A stretch of DNA of 64,000 nucleotides from Methylosinus sp. Sm6 (GTDB lineage: Bacteria; Pseudomonadota; Alphaproteobacteria; Rhizobiales; Beijerinckiaceae): positions 310,001 through 374,000 of the forward strand of contig NZ_JAINDZ010000001.1 in NCBI RefSeq assembly GCF_019802345.1, given 5' to 3'. Under the pieces are notes generated by a model. That model was not told the origin of the DNA, did not search any database, and worked only from the letters and a program-made list of their open reading frames with translations. This document shows positions 26,353 through 34,512 of the stretch, piece by piece (position 1 is the first letter of the stretch; the number at the start of each line of letters is the position of its first letter). The position numbers were made by a program, and so were the translations under genes.

Positions 26353-27761
26353 GGCCGCGCGCCGGTCTCGATCTCGACTTTCGCCGTCATGCCGGGCTTC
26401 AGCACATGGTCCGGGTCTGGCGCGTCGATGACGACGAGATCGGCGTCGGGGCTCTTGTCGGCGCCGTCGGCCGCCGGCCGGCCGATCTTGCCGACGGCTC
26501 CCGTGAAGGCGCGGTTGTCCAGCCCGTCGACGGTGAATGTCGCCTTGTCGCCGACATGGACCTCGCTCGGGTCGGCGACGCGCGCTTCGATCTGCAGAGC
26601 GATCGGGGCGGGCGCGACGACGAATAGCTCCTCGCCTTCGGCGACGGTCGCGCCAGCCTCGGCCTTGCGCGAGGCGACGGCGCCGTCGATCGGCGAGACG
26701 ATCCGAGCGCGAGAGGCGCTCTCGCTGGCCGATTCGAACGCGGCGGTCGCCCGCTCGAACGCCGTCTTGGATCGCGCCGCTCGCTGCTGCGCCTCGTCGA
26801 GGGCGGCCTGCGCCTTCTCGGCCGCGCGAGCGCCGGCGCGGCGCTTGCGCTTTTCCCGGTCCAGCGCGGCGGTCGCGGCCTCGACGCGCCCTTCGTCGAT
26901 CCGGATCTGCTCCTCGGCCTCGGCCATGACCAATTCGGCGTGGTCGCGAGCCGCTTCTCTCGCGCGTTCGTCGATCGTCGCGCAGACGGTCCCCGACACG
27001 ACCTCTCCGCCGATATCGCAATCGACCAGCTCGATCGGTCCCGCGACTTCGGCGCGCAGCGCAACGGCGCCGACAGCGACGAGCGCGCCGGTCGCGCTCG
27101 CCTTGTGAGCGACCGGCCCGGGCCCGGTCGCCGCCGCATTGGGCGTCTGCTGCATGGTCCAATACACGCCGCCGCCCGCGAGCGCGACGAGAACGGCGAG
27201 CGCCGCCGCGATGCGGCCGAGCGGCCTGGCCGTCCTCCGCTCGCCCGGCGCGGCGACCGGCGCCGGCGGATCGTCCATCGCCGCGGCGTCTCCGTATTGC
27301 AGATGGTCCGCGAGACGGTCGAGCAGCTGCGCCGCCCGCTTCTCGAGCCCGGAGGCGACATGGCGGTCGCGGCTCGCGGCCGACGCATGGGTGATGGTGC
27401 TGGTCAGCAGCGTCTTGCCGTCGGCTTCGGAGAAGACCAGAGTCTCCAACGCCTGCGTCTGCGGCGCGTCATCGGAGCGCAGCGTCTGCACGAGCCGCTG
27501 CGGCGCGTCGATCTCGCGATATTCGCCGCTGAGGCGATGCGTCTCGCCCTGCGGACCGCGCAGCGCGACGCGCCAGCTTCCGCCGACACGCAAATCGATC
27601 TCGCATTCCACGAGGCGGAAGCCGCTCGGCTTGAACCAGCGGTCGACGTCCTCGGCGCGCGTGAACGCCTCGAAGACGCGCGAGCGCGGCGCATCGAAGC
27701 TGCGCTGCAGAGAAATGACGGGGTTGTCCGCGTCCATGGTGATCTCGGGTTTCTCGCCCAT
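26346..27761 (-). CDS. AHSA1/SRPBCC domain fused to HlyD/RND-type membrane-fusion protein
   Basis: 471-residue protein with an unusual build. Residues about 18-156 form an AHSA1/SRPBCC domain (SFDAPRSRVFEAFTRAEDVD, then RWFKPSGFRLVECEIDLRVGG). A transmembrane segment lies at about 183-203. Residues about 220-471 form a periplasmic adaptor with a long coiled coil (AEAEEQIRIDEGRVEAATAA to about 335), a lipoyl-like ARIVSPIDGAVASRKAEAGATVAEG part and a beta-barrel ending in LKPGMTAKVEIET. The ATG at 27761 has AGAGGAG upstream, and the reading frame is continuous through the joint. No transporter gene is adjacent, so its partner is unknown. I know of no described example of this fusion. Confidence 0.75.
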   Translation of the reverse strand: MGEKPEITMDADNPVISLQRSFDAPRSRVFEAFTRAEDVDRWFKPSGFRLVECEIDLRVGGSWRVALRGPQGETHRLSGEYREIDAPQRLVQTLRSDDAPQTQALETLVFSEADGKTLLTSTITHASAASRDRHVASGLEKRAAQLLDRLADHLQYGDAAAMDDPPAPVAAPGERRTARPLGRIAAALAVLVALAGGGVYWTMQQTPNAAATGPGPVAHKASATGALVAVGAVALRAEVAGPIELVDCDIGGEVVSGTVCATIDERAREAARDHAELVMAEAEEQIRIDEGRVEAATAALDREKRKRRAGARAAEKAQAALDEAQQRAARSKTAFERATAAFESASESASRARIVSPIDGAVASRKAEAGATVAEGEELFVVAPAPIALQIEARVADPSEVHVGDKATFTVDGLDNRAFTGAVGKIGRPAADGADKSPDADLVVIDAPDPDHVLKPGMTAKVEIETGARPQ

Positions 27762-28118
27762 TACTCCTCTTTCCTGTATGCGCGCCCGGGGCCTGGGGCG
27801 AAAAAATGGCCGCAAGGCGCCGCTCCCGCGACCACGGGATTTCACGAGGATTGTGTGACAGCGCGATGACTCGTCCGGAGCCGGTTCGCGTCCGCTCGCC
27901 CTCGAGCGCTCTCAACCGTTTGGGAGCCCGATAGTTTCCCGGCAGCCGCTCCGGCTCGGCGGCGCCGCGCCTCATGGCGGCGGGACGGCCGAAACATGGC
28001 CGACCGCGGCACGCTCGGGGCAGCCCCGGCGTGAGCGTCACAAATCTGTAGCTCTGCCTCGTTACTTACTGCCGCGCCCCCATTTAGCGGGGGATGGCGG
28101 CTCGGGGGCGGGTGTCAC
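27762..28118. other. Divergent intergenic region
   Basis: 357 bp between the fusion gene (minus) and an ECF sigma gene (plus). No convincing gene. It contains CGCGCCCGGGGCCTGGGGCG followed by AAAAAA near 27781-27807, and CCGCGCCCCCATTTAGCGGGGG near 28072-28092 just before the sigma gene, the latter a weak stem that might affect the GTG start. Promoters are not defined. Confidence 0.35.
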
Positions 28119-28661
28119 GTGATCGAAACCAACCGCGCGCGTTTGTGCGCTCAGCTCGTGCAAAACTATGACGAGCTGGCGCGGCAGCTGACGAGGCGAT
28201 TGGGCTCGTCCGATTTCGCGCATGAGGCGCTGCACGAGGCGTTTCTGCGCTTCGACCGGGTAAATGACGTGACCCCGGTACGCAGCCCGAAGGACTATAT
28301 ATTCTGCGCGGCCGTCAATATCGCCAAGGATCGCAAGAAGGCCGGACAACGTCGCCTGAGCGCGACGACGGTCGATGAGCTGCTCGATCTTTGCGACGAG
28401 TCGCCGGACCCTTCGCGGGTCGCGGAGGCGCGCTCGGAGATCGAGGCGTTCAAGCGCGCGATGGAAGCGCTTCCCGCGCGGCGGCGCGAAGTTCTGCACA
28501 GAATCGCCATCGAGGGGCGGACCGCGCAGGAAGTCGCCGCCAGCCTGCAGGTGACGACGCGCACCGTCGAGACCGATCTGAAGCATGCTCTGATGCATTG
28601 CGCCGATAGTCTGAGCCGAACGCCGGTCGTCCGGCTCGGCGGCCCGCGGCCGAGGGCGTGA
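28119..28661 (+). CDS. ECF sigma factor (FecI-like), upstream of the secretion locus
   Basis: 180-residue sigma factor from a GTG start. Region 2: LVQNYDELARQLTRRLGSSDFAHEAL with HEAFLRF and SPKDYIFCAAVNIAKDRKK. Region 4: MEALPARRREVLHRIAIEGR followed by TAQEVAASLQVTTRTVETDL. This is FecI-like, but divergent from the sigma factor at 15423. A small FecR-type protein follows 194 bp later and then the tpsB operon, so the operon at 29508 is its most likely target. No receptor with an STN domain is linked to this pair, unlike the first set. Confidence 0.87.
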   Translation: MIETNRARLCAQLVQNYDELARQLTRRLGSSDFAHEALHEAFLRFDRVNDVTPVRSPKDYIFCAAVNIAKDRKKAGQRRLSATTVDELLDLCDESPDPSRVAEARSEIEAFKRAMEALPARRREVLHRIAIEGRTAQEVAASLQVTTRTVETDLKHALMHCADSLSRTPVVRLGGPRPRA

Positions 28662-28855
28662 GCCGGCGCGAAAAAACGCGGACGCGCCTTTCGGGATAGA
28701 AAGCCGCCGATCGTCTCTCTATGTGTAGGTTCGACGACATCGACTCGCCGAAGCGTCGGGCGCGGGGGCTCTTCGCGGCTGGCGTCTCGAGGGCGCTTCG
28801 CCGAGCGGCGGCGGGCGGACCGGACGAATGGGACGCAGGCATATCCGGGGCGCGC

Positions 28856-29284
28856 ATGGATATAAGCCAGGAACATCGCCGATATTCGGATGATCGCCCT
28901 CCCGCGGATGCTCGCCGTGGGGTCGAACCCGTCTGCGAGCCTCCCATTGCCGGGGAAGGGAGCGCGTCCCTCGAGCCGCGCCAGCTTCTCGACGACGCCC
29001 TGAATTGGATCGTGCGGTTGAAATCCGGCGAGGCGACGGAGGCCGATCTCGAGGCGTTGCGGCGCTGGCGCGATCGGAGCGCCCGTCATGACGAGGCGTT
29101 TCGCGACGCGGCTCGTCTCTGGCGTCGCGTCGGCGTTGCTGCTCGAGAACTCGCCGCAGAGCGGCGGGCCGAGCGATGGGCCGCGGCGCGCGAGCGCTGG
29201 ACCTGGCGCAGCGCCGTTTCATCGCTTCGCACGACCTTCGAAACGCTTTCCGCCGACGCCCGCCCCGGCAAACGCCGGCGGTGA
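28856..29284 (+). CDS. FecR-like protein reduced to the DUF4880 (cytoplasmic) domain
   Basis: 142-residue protein from ATG 28856. The only recognisable part is the FecR N-terminal domain (residues about 43-90): LLDDALNWIVRLKSGEATEADLEALRRW given as motifs ALNWIVRLKSGEAT and LEALRRWRDRSARHDEAF. The transmembrane and periplasmic FecR domains are missing; the C-terminus is a basic tail (ADARPGKRRR) ending in a normal stop. It could be a soluble partner or a truncated anti-sigma factor of the ECF factor upstream. No frame continuation with a FecR periplasmic domain follows downstream, so the short form seems genuine or long since truncated. Confidence 0.7.
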   Translation: MDISQEHRRYSDDRPPADARRGVEPVCEPPIAGEGSASLEPRQLLDDALNWIVRLKSGEATEADLEALRRWRDRSARHDEAFRDAARLWRRVGVAARELAAERRAERWAAARERWTWRSAVSSLRTTFETLSADARPGKRRR

Positions 29285-29507
29285 CGCATAAATCCGGCGC
29301 CCGACGCGGCGCCGGGCGCGTCGTCATCTCCCCTCGAAACCGCGTCGTCGTGGCGCCCGCGAAATTTTTCCCCGGGTCCATGACGAATTTTTTTCGGGTC
29401 CGGTCTCTCCCGATCGTCTCCCAAGTAGAGAGCGTGTGCTTTTTCGTCGCTCCGAGCGGAAGTCATCCGCACGGAGGGGATTTTCACTGTGCGGCGTGAG
29501 AGGCGGA
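29285..29507 (+). promoter_or_regulatory. Putative promoter region of the tpsB operon
   Basis: 223 bp without a gene. It holds two imperfect direct copies: GAAATTTTTCCCCGGGTCC (about 29361-29379) and GAATTTTTTTCGGGTCC (about 29386-29402), spaced about 25 bp apart. The second is followed by CGATCGTCTCCC. A/T tracts of this kind fit a FecI-type -35 element, and tandem copies could be two promoters or an activator site. The reading is inference; no mapped start is known. Confidence 0.4.
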
Positions 29508-31349
29508 ATGATTCTGTCCAAGGATGAGGCGGGAGGCCGCGAATGCTTGCGGTTCCGCGGCGAGATCAATTGTTCCGCCGTGGCCGTCCTCGTGATGTGC
29601 GGCGCTGTGACGGCGGCCGCTCCGGCATGGTCGGCGAGCGCCGCGAAAGCGGGGGAGGGCGAAGCGCGCCGCGCCGCAACGACACCCGTGGCCGCCGACG
29701 CTGAAAAGCCTTCTGGCGCTTCATCGGGCGAGGCAGGTTCGGGAAAGGCTGGTTCGGCCGACGCCGGCTCGGCCAAGGCCGGCGCCGACAAGGCGGCGAG
29801 CAAGCCGGCGCCGCCGGCGCGTTTCGACATCGACGATTTCGCCGTCGAGGGCGCCGAGCGCCTGACGCAGGTCGAGGTCGAGGAGGCGATCTATCCCTTC
29901 GTCGGACCCCGAAAGACGGCCGACGACGTCGAGAAGGCGCGCGCCGCGCTGGAGAAGGCCTATCACGACAGGGGCTTTCAAACCGTCGGCGTGTCGGTGC
30001 CTCAGCAGAGCGTGAAGGGCGGCGTTGTCGTCCTGAAGGTGGCGGAGCTGAAGGTCGGCCGGCTGCGCGTGAAGAACGCGCGCTATTTCGACATCGACAA
30101 AATCAAAGAGAAAGCCCCCTCTCTGAAGGAGGGAAACGTCCCGAATTTCGGCGCGGTGACGAAGGAGATCGTCGCGCTCAATCAATGGCCAGACCGGCGC
30201 GTGACGCCGTCGCTGCGGGCCGGCGTCACGCCGGGCACGGTGGACGTCGATCTCACCGTCGACGACAAGCTCCCCGTGCACGCCAATGTGGAGCTCAACA
30301 ACCGGCGCTCGCCGAATACGTCGGCGCTGCGCGTCGTCGGAACCGTGCGATACGACAATCTCTGGCAACTCGGCCATTCGCTGAGCTTCACCTATCAGGT
30401 CGCGCCCGAGCGGCGCTCCAATGCGGAAGTCTTCTCGGCCTCCTATCTCGCGCGCATTCCCGACGTCGATTGGCTCTCCGTCCTCGCCTATGGCCTCACG
30501 TCGAGCAGCGACGTCGCGACCGTCGGCGGAATCAATGTCGTCGGCCCGGGCCAGACGATCGGCGCGCGCGCCGTGATGTCGCTTCCGGCGATCGAAAATC
30601 TGTATCATTCGCTGTCGGCCGGGCTCGACTATAAACACTATGGCGAGATCGTCCGGCTCGGCGGCGCCGAGGCCACCTCGACGCCGATCACATATTATCC
30701 CTTCGTGCTCACCTATGGCGGCGCCTATCAGACCGAGGACTTCACCTCGCAGCTCAGCGCGTCGCTCACCTTGAACATGCGGACGGCGAGCAGCGACTTT
30801 TCCGCCTTCGACAACAAGCGCGCTTATGCGTCTGGACGCTTCGCCCATTTCAATCTCGAGGCCTCGCATCTGCAGGCGCTGCCGGCGGGATTCCAGGCCT
30901 ATGGGCGTTTCGTCGGCCAGATCGCCGACGGCCCGCTGGTGTCGAGCGAGCAGATCAGCGTCGGCGGCCTCGACAGCGTCCGCGGCTATCTCGAATCGGA
31001 GATCCTGGGCGACACCGGCGCCATCGGCAGTTTCGAGCTGCGCAGTCCCGATGTGGGCGAGATGCTGCAGGACGCGATCAAGCGCGAAGCTGCCGAAGGG
31101 GAGCCGACGGTCGCGATCTTCGATGAATGGCGCCTGTTCGGCTTCGTCGACAAGGGCGCGGCCGAAGTGCTGCATCCGCTGGCCGAGCAGCAGGCGCATT
31201 TCAATCTGTGGAGCTACGGCTTCGGCGCGCGCGTCAAGCTGCTCGATCATGTGAGCGGCATGTTCGTCTATTCGACGCCGATGATCCGCCAAGTCTACAC
31301 GCAGGCGAGGGAGCCACGCCTGAATTTTCGCGTCTGGGGTGAATTCTGA
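29508..31349 (+). CDS. Two-partner secretion outer-membrane transporter (TpsB; ShlB/FhaC family)
   Basis: 613-residue Omp85-superfamily transporter. A signal segment (about residues 20-45, SAVAVLVMCGAVTAAAPAWSA) is followed by a low-complexity Ala/Gly/Ser/Lys linker, then a POTRA domain (FDIDDFAVEGAERLTQVEVE to about residue 205), a second POTRA-like part, and the C-terminal barrel. The barrel holds the family motif SVGGLDSVRGYLESE and ends in LNFRVWGEF with a terminal Phe. It should export the TpsA protein at 38489. The ATG at 29508 follows GAGAGGCGGA. The stop overlaps the next start (TGATG), so tpsB is coupled to the ExbB-fusion gene. Confidence 0.9.
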   Translation: MILSKDEAGGRECLRFRGEINCSAVAVLVMCGAVTAAAPAWSASAAKAGEGEARRAATTPVAADAEKPSGASSGEAGSGKAGSADAGSAKAGADKAASKPAPPARFDIDDFAVEGAERLTQVEVEEAIYPFVGPRKTADDVEKARAALEKAYHDRGFQTVGVSVPQQSVKGGVVVLKVAELKVGRLRVKNARYFDIDKIKEKAPSLKEGNVPNFGAVTKEIVALNQWPDRRVTPSLRAGVTPGTVDVDLTVDDKLPVHANVELNNRRSPNTSALRVVGTVRYDNLWQLGHSLSFTYQVAPERRSNAEVFSASYLARIPDVDWLSVLAYGLTSSSDVATVGGINVVGPGQTIGARAVMSLPAIENLYHSLSAGLDYKHYGEIVRLGGAEATSTPITYYPFVLTYGGAYQTEDFTSQLSASLTLNMRTASSDFSAFDNKRAYASGRFAHFNLEASHLQALPAGFQAYGRFVGQIADGPLVSSEQISVGGLDSVRGYLESEILGDTGAIGSFELRSPDVGEMLQDAIKREAAEGEPTVAIFDEWRLFGFVDKGAAEVLHPLAEQQAHFNLWSYGFGARVKLLDHVSGMFVYSTPMIRQVYTQAREPRLNFRVWGEF

Positions 31350-33241
31350 TGAGAACGAATCATATCGACTTGCGGCCGCGAATCGAAGCGCGCCCTTCTC
31401 GTTTTGCGCGTGCTGCGGCGCGGCGGATGCTGCTGCTGCTGGCGATGCTGACCTTGTGCTCGTCCTCCGCCATGGCCTGGTGGAACGACGAATGGGAGAT
31501 GCGCAAGAAGATCACCATCGACGCCGGCGCTTCGGGCGCCAATATCACCGACGCGATCGGTCCGGCGCCGGTGCTGGTGCGGCTGCATATGGGCAATTTC
31601 CGCTTCTCTTCGGCGAAGGAGGACGGCGCGGATCTTCGCTTCGTCGCCGGCGACGACAAGACGCCGCTCAAATATCACATCGAGAAATTCGATTCTCTGC
31701 TCGGAGAGGCGCTCGTCTGGGTCGGCGCGCCGAATGTTCCGGCGGGCGGCAAGACCGATATCTGGCTCTACTACGGAAACAAGAAAGCGGTCGCGGGCGC
31801 CGACGCCAAAGGCACCTACGATCCCGACGCCTCGCTGGTGTATCATTTCGCCGAGCGCGGAACGCCGGCGATGGATGCGACCATCTGGGCGCATAATGCG
31901 TCGAGCATCGTGCAGAGCGCGGATGGCGCGCTGATCGGCTCGGGCCTGCGGCTCGACGGCCACGCGCCCTTCGCTATGCCGGCTTCTCCGACCATGGCCG
32001 TTCCGGCCGGCTCCGCCTTCAGCCTATCGCTGTGGGCGAAGCCGCTCGCGCATGCGCCGAACGCCGTTCTCTATAGCCGGCGCGATGGCGCCGACGCTCT
32101 GGTGGTCGGCTTCGACAATGGCGCGCCTTTCGTCGAGGTGACCAATGCGGGCGTCGCGACCCGCACCGCCGCCGGCGCCGCGGTCGCCGCCAACGCCTGG
32201 CGCCACATCGCCGTGGTCGCCGGCGCGGGGCGCGTGACTCTCTATGTCGACGGCGCCGTCTATGCGAACATCGACGCCGCGCTGCCGGCCCTGCAGAGCG
32301 TCGCCACGATGGGCGGCGAGGCGGGCGATACGGCCTCAGCCTTCGTCGGCGACGTGGACGAACTGCAGATGGCGAAGGCCGCCCGCTCCGCCGGCTTCGT
32401 CAAATTCGCCGCCATCAGCCAGGGCTCCGATCCGTCGAAGCTCGTCGCCTTCAGCGTCGACGAGGAGGCCGCCGGCTGGTCCTCCGGCTATCTCGCGGTG
32501 ATCCTGCGCTCCGTCACGCTCGACGGCTGGATCGTGATCGGCCTGTTGATGATCATGGCGGCGATCAGCTGGATGGTGATGATCGACCGTGCCTCCTATG
32601 TGAGCCGCCAGGCCAAGGCCAATGAGCAGTTCATGAAGAGCTTTCGCGAGATGGCGACCGATCTGACGGCGCTCGACCACGGCGACGCCGAGGAGGTCGC
32701 CACGATCGGCGGCCGCATCGGCGAGGCCGAGGCCGAGATGATGCGTCTCTCGGCGCTGTATCGCATCTATCACATCGGCGCCTCCGAGATTGCGCACCGC
32801 TTCGTGGCGGGCGGACGGCCGACGGTTCTGTCGGGCGCGTCGATCGCGGCGATCCGCGCGGCGCTCGACAGCGGCGTCGTCAAGGAGACGCAGGCGCTCA
32901 ACCGCATGATGGTGGTGCTGACGATCGCCATTTCCGGCGGGCCCTTCCTCGGCCTGCTCGGCACGGTGGTCGGCGTGATGATCACCTTCGCCGCGATTGC
33001 GGCGAGCGGCGATGTGAACGTCAACGCCATCGCGCCGGGCATTGCGGCGGCGCTGGTCGCCACTGTCGCCGGCCTCGGCGTCGCGATCCCGGCGCTGTTC
33101 GGCTACAATTATCTCATCTCCCGCATCAAGGATTTGACCAGCGAGATTCACGTCTTCGTCGACGAGTTCGTGACGAAGATGGCCGAAGCCTATTCCGAGC
33201 CTCGCGGCGGTCTCGCCGAGCGGCCGACGGCGGGGGAGTGA
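31349..33241 (+). CDS. ExbB/TolQ proton-channel protein with N-terminal DUF2341 and LamG-like domains
   Basis: 630-residue inner-membrane protein. After a signal/anchor (MLLLLAMLTLCSSSAMA, about residues 27-43) comes a DUF2341 domain (WWNDEWEMRKKITIDAG to about 150), then a LamG/concanavalin-like jelly roll (about 175-345, with FSLSLWAKPL, WRHIAVVAGAG and VTLYVDGAVYANID). The C-terminal 240 residues are ExbB/TolQ/MotA-like: transmembrane segments near 391-412, 520-552 (MMVVLTIAISGGPFLGLLGT) and 562-588 (VATVAGLGVAIPALFGYNYL). The extra modules would face the periplasm. ExbD and TonB follow, so it is the stator of a dedicated motor in this operon. Confidence 0.87.
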   Translation: MRTNHIDLRPRIEARPSRFARAAARRMLLLLAMLTLCSSSAMAWWNDEWEMRKKITIDAGASGANITDAIGPAPVLVRLHMGNFRFSSAKEDGADLRFVAGDDKTPLKYHIEKFDSLLGEALVWVGAPNVPAGGKTDIWLYYGNKKAVAGADAKGTYDPDASLVYHFAERGTPAMDATIWAHNASSIVQSADGALIGSGLRLDGHAPFAMPASPTMAVPAGSAFSLSLWAKPLAHAPNAVLYSRRDGADALVVGFDNGAPFVEVTNAGVATRTAAGAAVAANAWRHIAVVAGAGRVTLYVDGAVYANIDAALPALQSVATMGGEAGDTASAFVGDVDELQMAKAARSAGFVKFAAISQGSDPSKLVAFSVDEEAAGWSSGYLAVILRSVTLDGWIVIGLLMIMAAISWMVMIDRASYVSRQAKANEQFMKSFREMATDLTALDHGDAEEVATIGGRIGEAEAEMMRLSALYRIYHIGASEIAHRFVAGGRPTVLSGASIAAIRAALDSGVVKETQALNRMMVVLTIAISGGPFLGLLGTVVGVMITFAAIAASGDVNVNAIAPGIAAALVATVAGLGVAIPALFGYNYLISRIKDLTSEIHVFVDEFVTKMAEAYSEPRGGLAERPTAGE

Positions 33242-33244
33242 GCG

Positions 33245-33649
33245 ATGAAGGCGCAGGACGACGGCAAGCCCTATGACGACATCAACATCACGCCGATGCT
33301 CGATCTCGCCTATGTGCTGCTGGTGATCTTCATCATCATGACGACAGCGACCGTGCAGGGGCAGAAGGTCAATCTGCCCAAGGCCTCGGCGGCGCCGAGC
33401 CTTGCGACGCAGACGACCAAGGCGATCACCGTCGGCGCCGACGGCAAGCTTTTCCTCGACACGATACCCGTGACATTGCCGGAGCTGGAGCAGCGGCTCA
33501 TTCAGCAGAAGGCGCTGACACCCGACTTTCCGATCGTGCTGCGCGGCGATTCGCAGGCGCAATATCAGAGCGTCATCGACGTTCTCGATCTCTTGTCCCG
33601 TATCGGCCTGGCGCAGGTCGGTCTCGCCACCAAGCCGCTCGTGAAATGA
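33245..33649 (+). CDS. ExbD/TolR-type biopolymer transport protein
   Basis: 134-residue single-pass inner-membrane protein. It has the family hallmark INITPMLDLAYVLLVIFIIMTT, with Asp in the transmembrane helix for proton conduction, after a short cytoplasmic N-terminus (MKAQDDGKPYDD). The periplasmic domain follows (LPKASAAPSLATQTTKAIT to QYQSVIDVLDLLSRIGLAQVGL). It begins 3 bp after the ExbB-fusion stop, so both are made together. It should pair with that protein and the TonB encoded next to convert proton flow into mechanical work across the periplasm. Confidence 0.95.
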   Translation: MKAQDDGKPYDDINITPMLDLAYVLLVIFIIMTTATVQGQKVNLPKASAAPSLATQTTKAITVGADGKLFLDTIPVTLPELEQRLIQQKALTPDFPIVLRGDSQAQYQSVIDVLDLLSRIGLAQVGLATKPLVK

Positions 33650-33690
33650 GACGCAAGTCGGCGCGACGCCGGCACAGCGGAGACGCATTC

Positions 33691-34440
33691 ATGAAATGGC
33701 CGATTGATCCAAAGCATCAGCGCACGCGCGATCCATCGCGGCAATCGCCGCGCCGGCGGCGCGGCTGGTTCGAGCGCTACAAGGCCGCCATCGCCGTCGG
33801 CGGCGTGACATTGACGGTCGGCGGCATCGTCGTCGCTCTCACGCGGCACGACGATCTTCCGCCGCCCAGGCAGGTGCGCGAGCTGACGGTCATCAGCCTT
33901 CCGCCGCCGCCCCCTCCGCCGCCGCCGCCCGATCAAAAGCCGATCGAGGAGACGAAGTTCGAGGAGCAGCAGCAGGAGTTTCAGGAGCAAAAGCCGATCG
34001 AGGAGGCGAAGGCCGATCCGGTGAAGGACGCCAAGGCCGACGAGCCGCCGGGTCCGCTGTCGCTCGATGCGAAAGGGCAGGGGCCGGGCGACAGCTTCGG
34101 CCTCGGCGGCAAGCCGGGCGGCAGCGCCTTCGGCGGGGGCGGGGGCGGGGGCGGCGGCGGAGGCTGGGGCTGGTACGCCTCCATCGTGACATCGCAGCTG
34201 CGCTCCGCGCTCGAGCAGAACAAGAAGACGCGCAAGGCCAACATGCGCGGCAAGATTCGGCTCTGGGCGGATCAGAGCGGCCGCGTCGTCCGCGTGCAGC
34301 TCGCCGGCTCGACCGGCGATGCGGAGCTCGACGCGGCGCTTCGCAGCGAGGTGTTCGGCAATCTGACGCTGCGCGAGCCGCCGCCCAAGGGAATGCCGAT
34401 GCCGATCATCATCAGCATCACGGAGCAACGTCCGAGCTGA
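33691..34440 (+). CDS. TonB-like energy transducer
   Basis: 249-residue protein with a basic cytoplasmic N-terminus and one transmembrane helix (AAIAVGGVTLTVGGIVVAL, about 32-50). A proline run (ten prolines near 71-80) and a charged Glu/Gln/Lys stretch follow, then a glycine-rich hinge (encoded by a G-rich run at about 34134-34160) and a C-terminal TonB domain (WYASIVTSQLRSALEQ to PPPKGMPMPIIISIT). The start at 33691 is chosen for its GGAG site; an ATG at 33646, overlapping the exbD stop, would add 15 arginine-rich residues. It completes an ExbB-ExbD-TonB set. Its outer-membrane partner is not known; TpsB or the porin are candidates. Confidence 0.88.
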   Translation: MKWPIDPKHQRTRDPSRQSPRRRRGWFERYKAAIAVGGVTLTVGGIVVALTRHDDLPPPRQVRELTVISLPPPPPPPPPPDQKPIEETKFEEQQQEFQEQKPIEEAKADPVKDAKADEPPGPLSLDAKGQGPGDSFGLGGKPGGSAFGGGGGGGGGGGWGWYASIVTSQLRSALEQNKKTRKANMRGKIRLWADQSGRVVRVQLAGSTGDAELDAALRSEVFGNLTLREPPPKGMPMPIIISITEQRPS

Positions 34441-34512
34441 TCGTTCGGGCGCTCGAAAACGATAAATCGTCGAGCGGCGCGACGCGGCGCTGCGGGTAGG
34501 CTGGGGAGTTCG

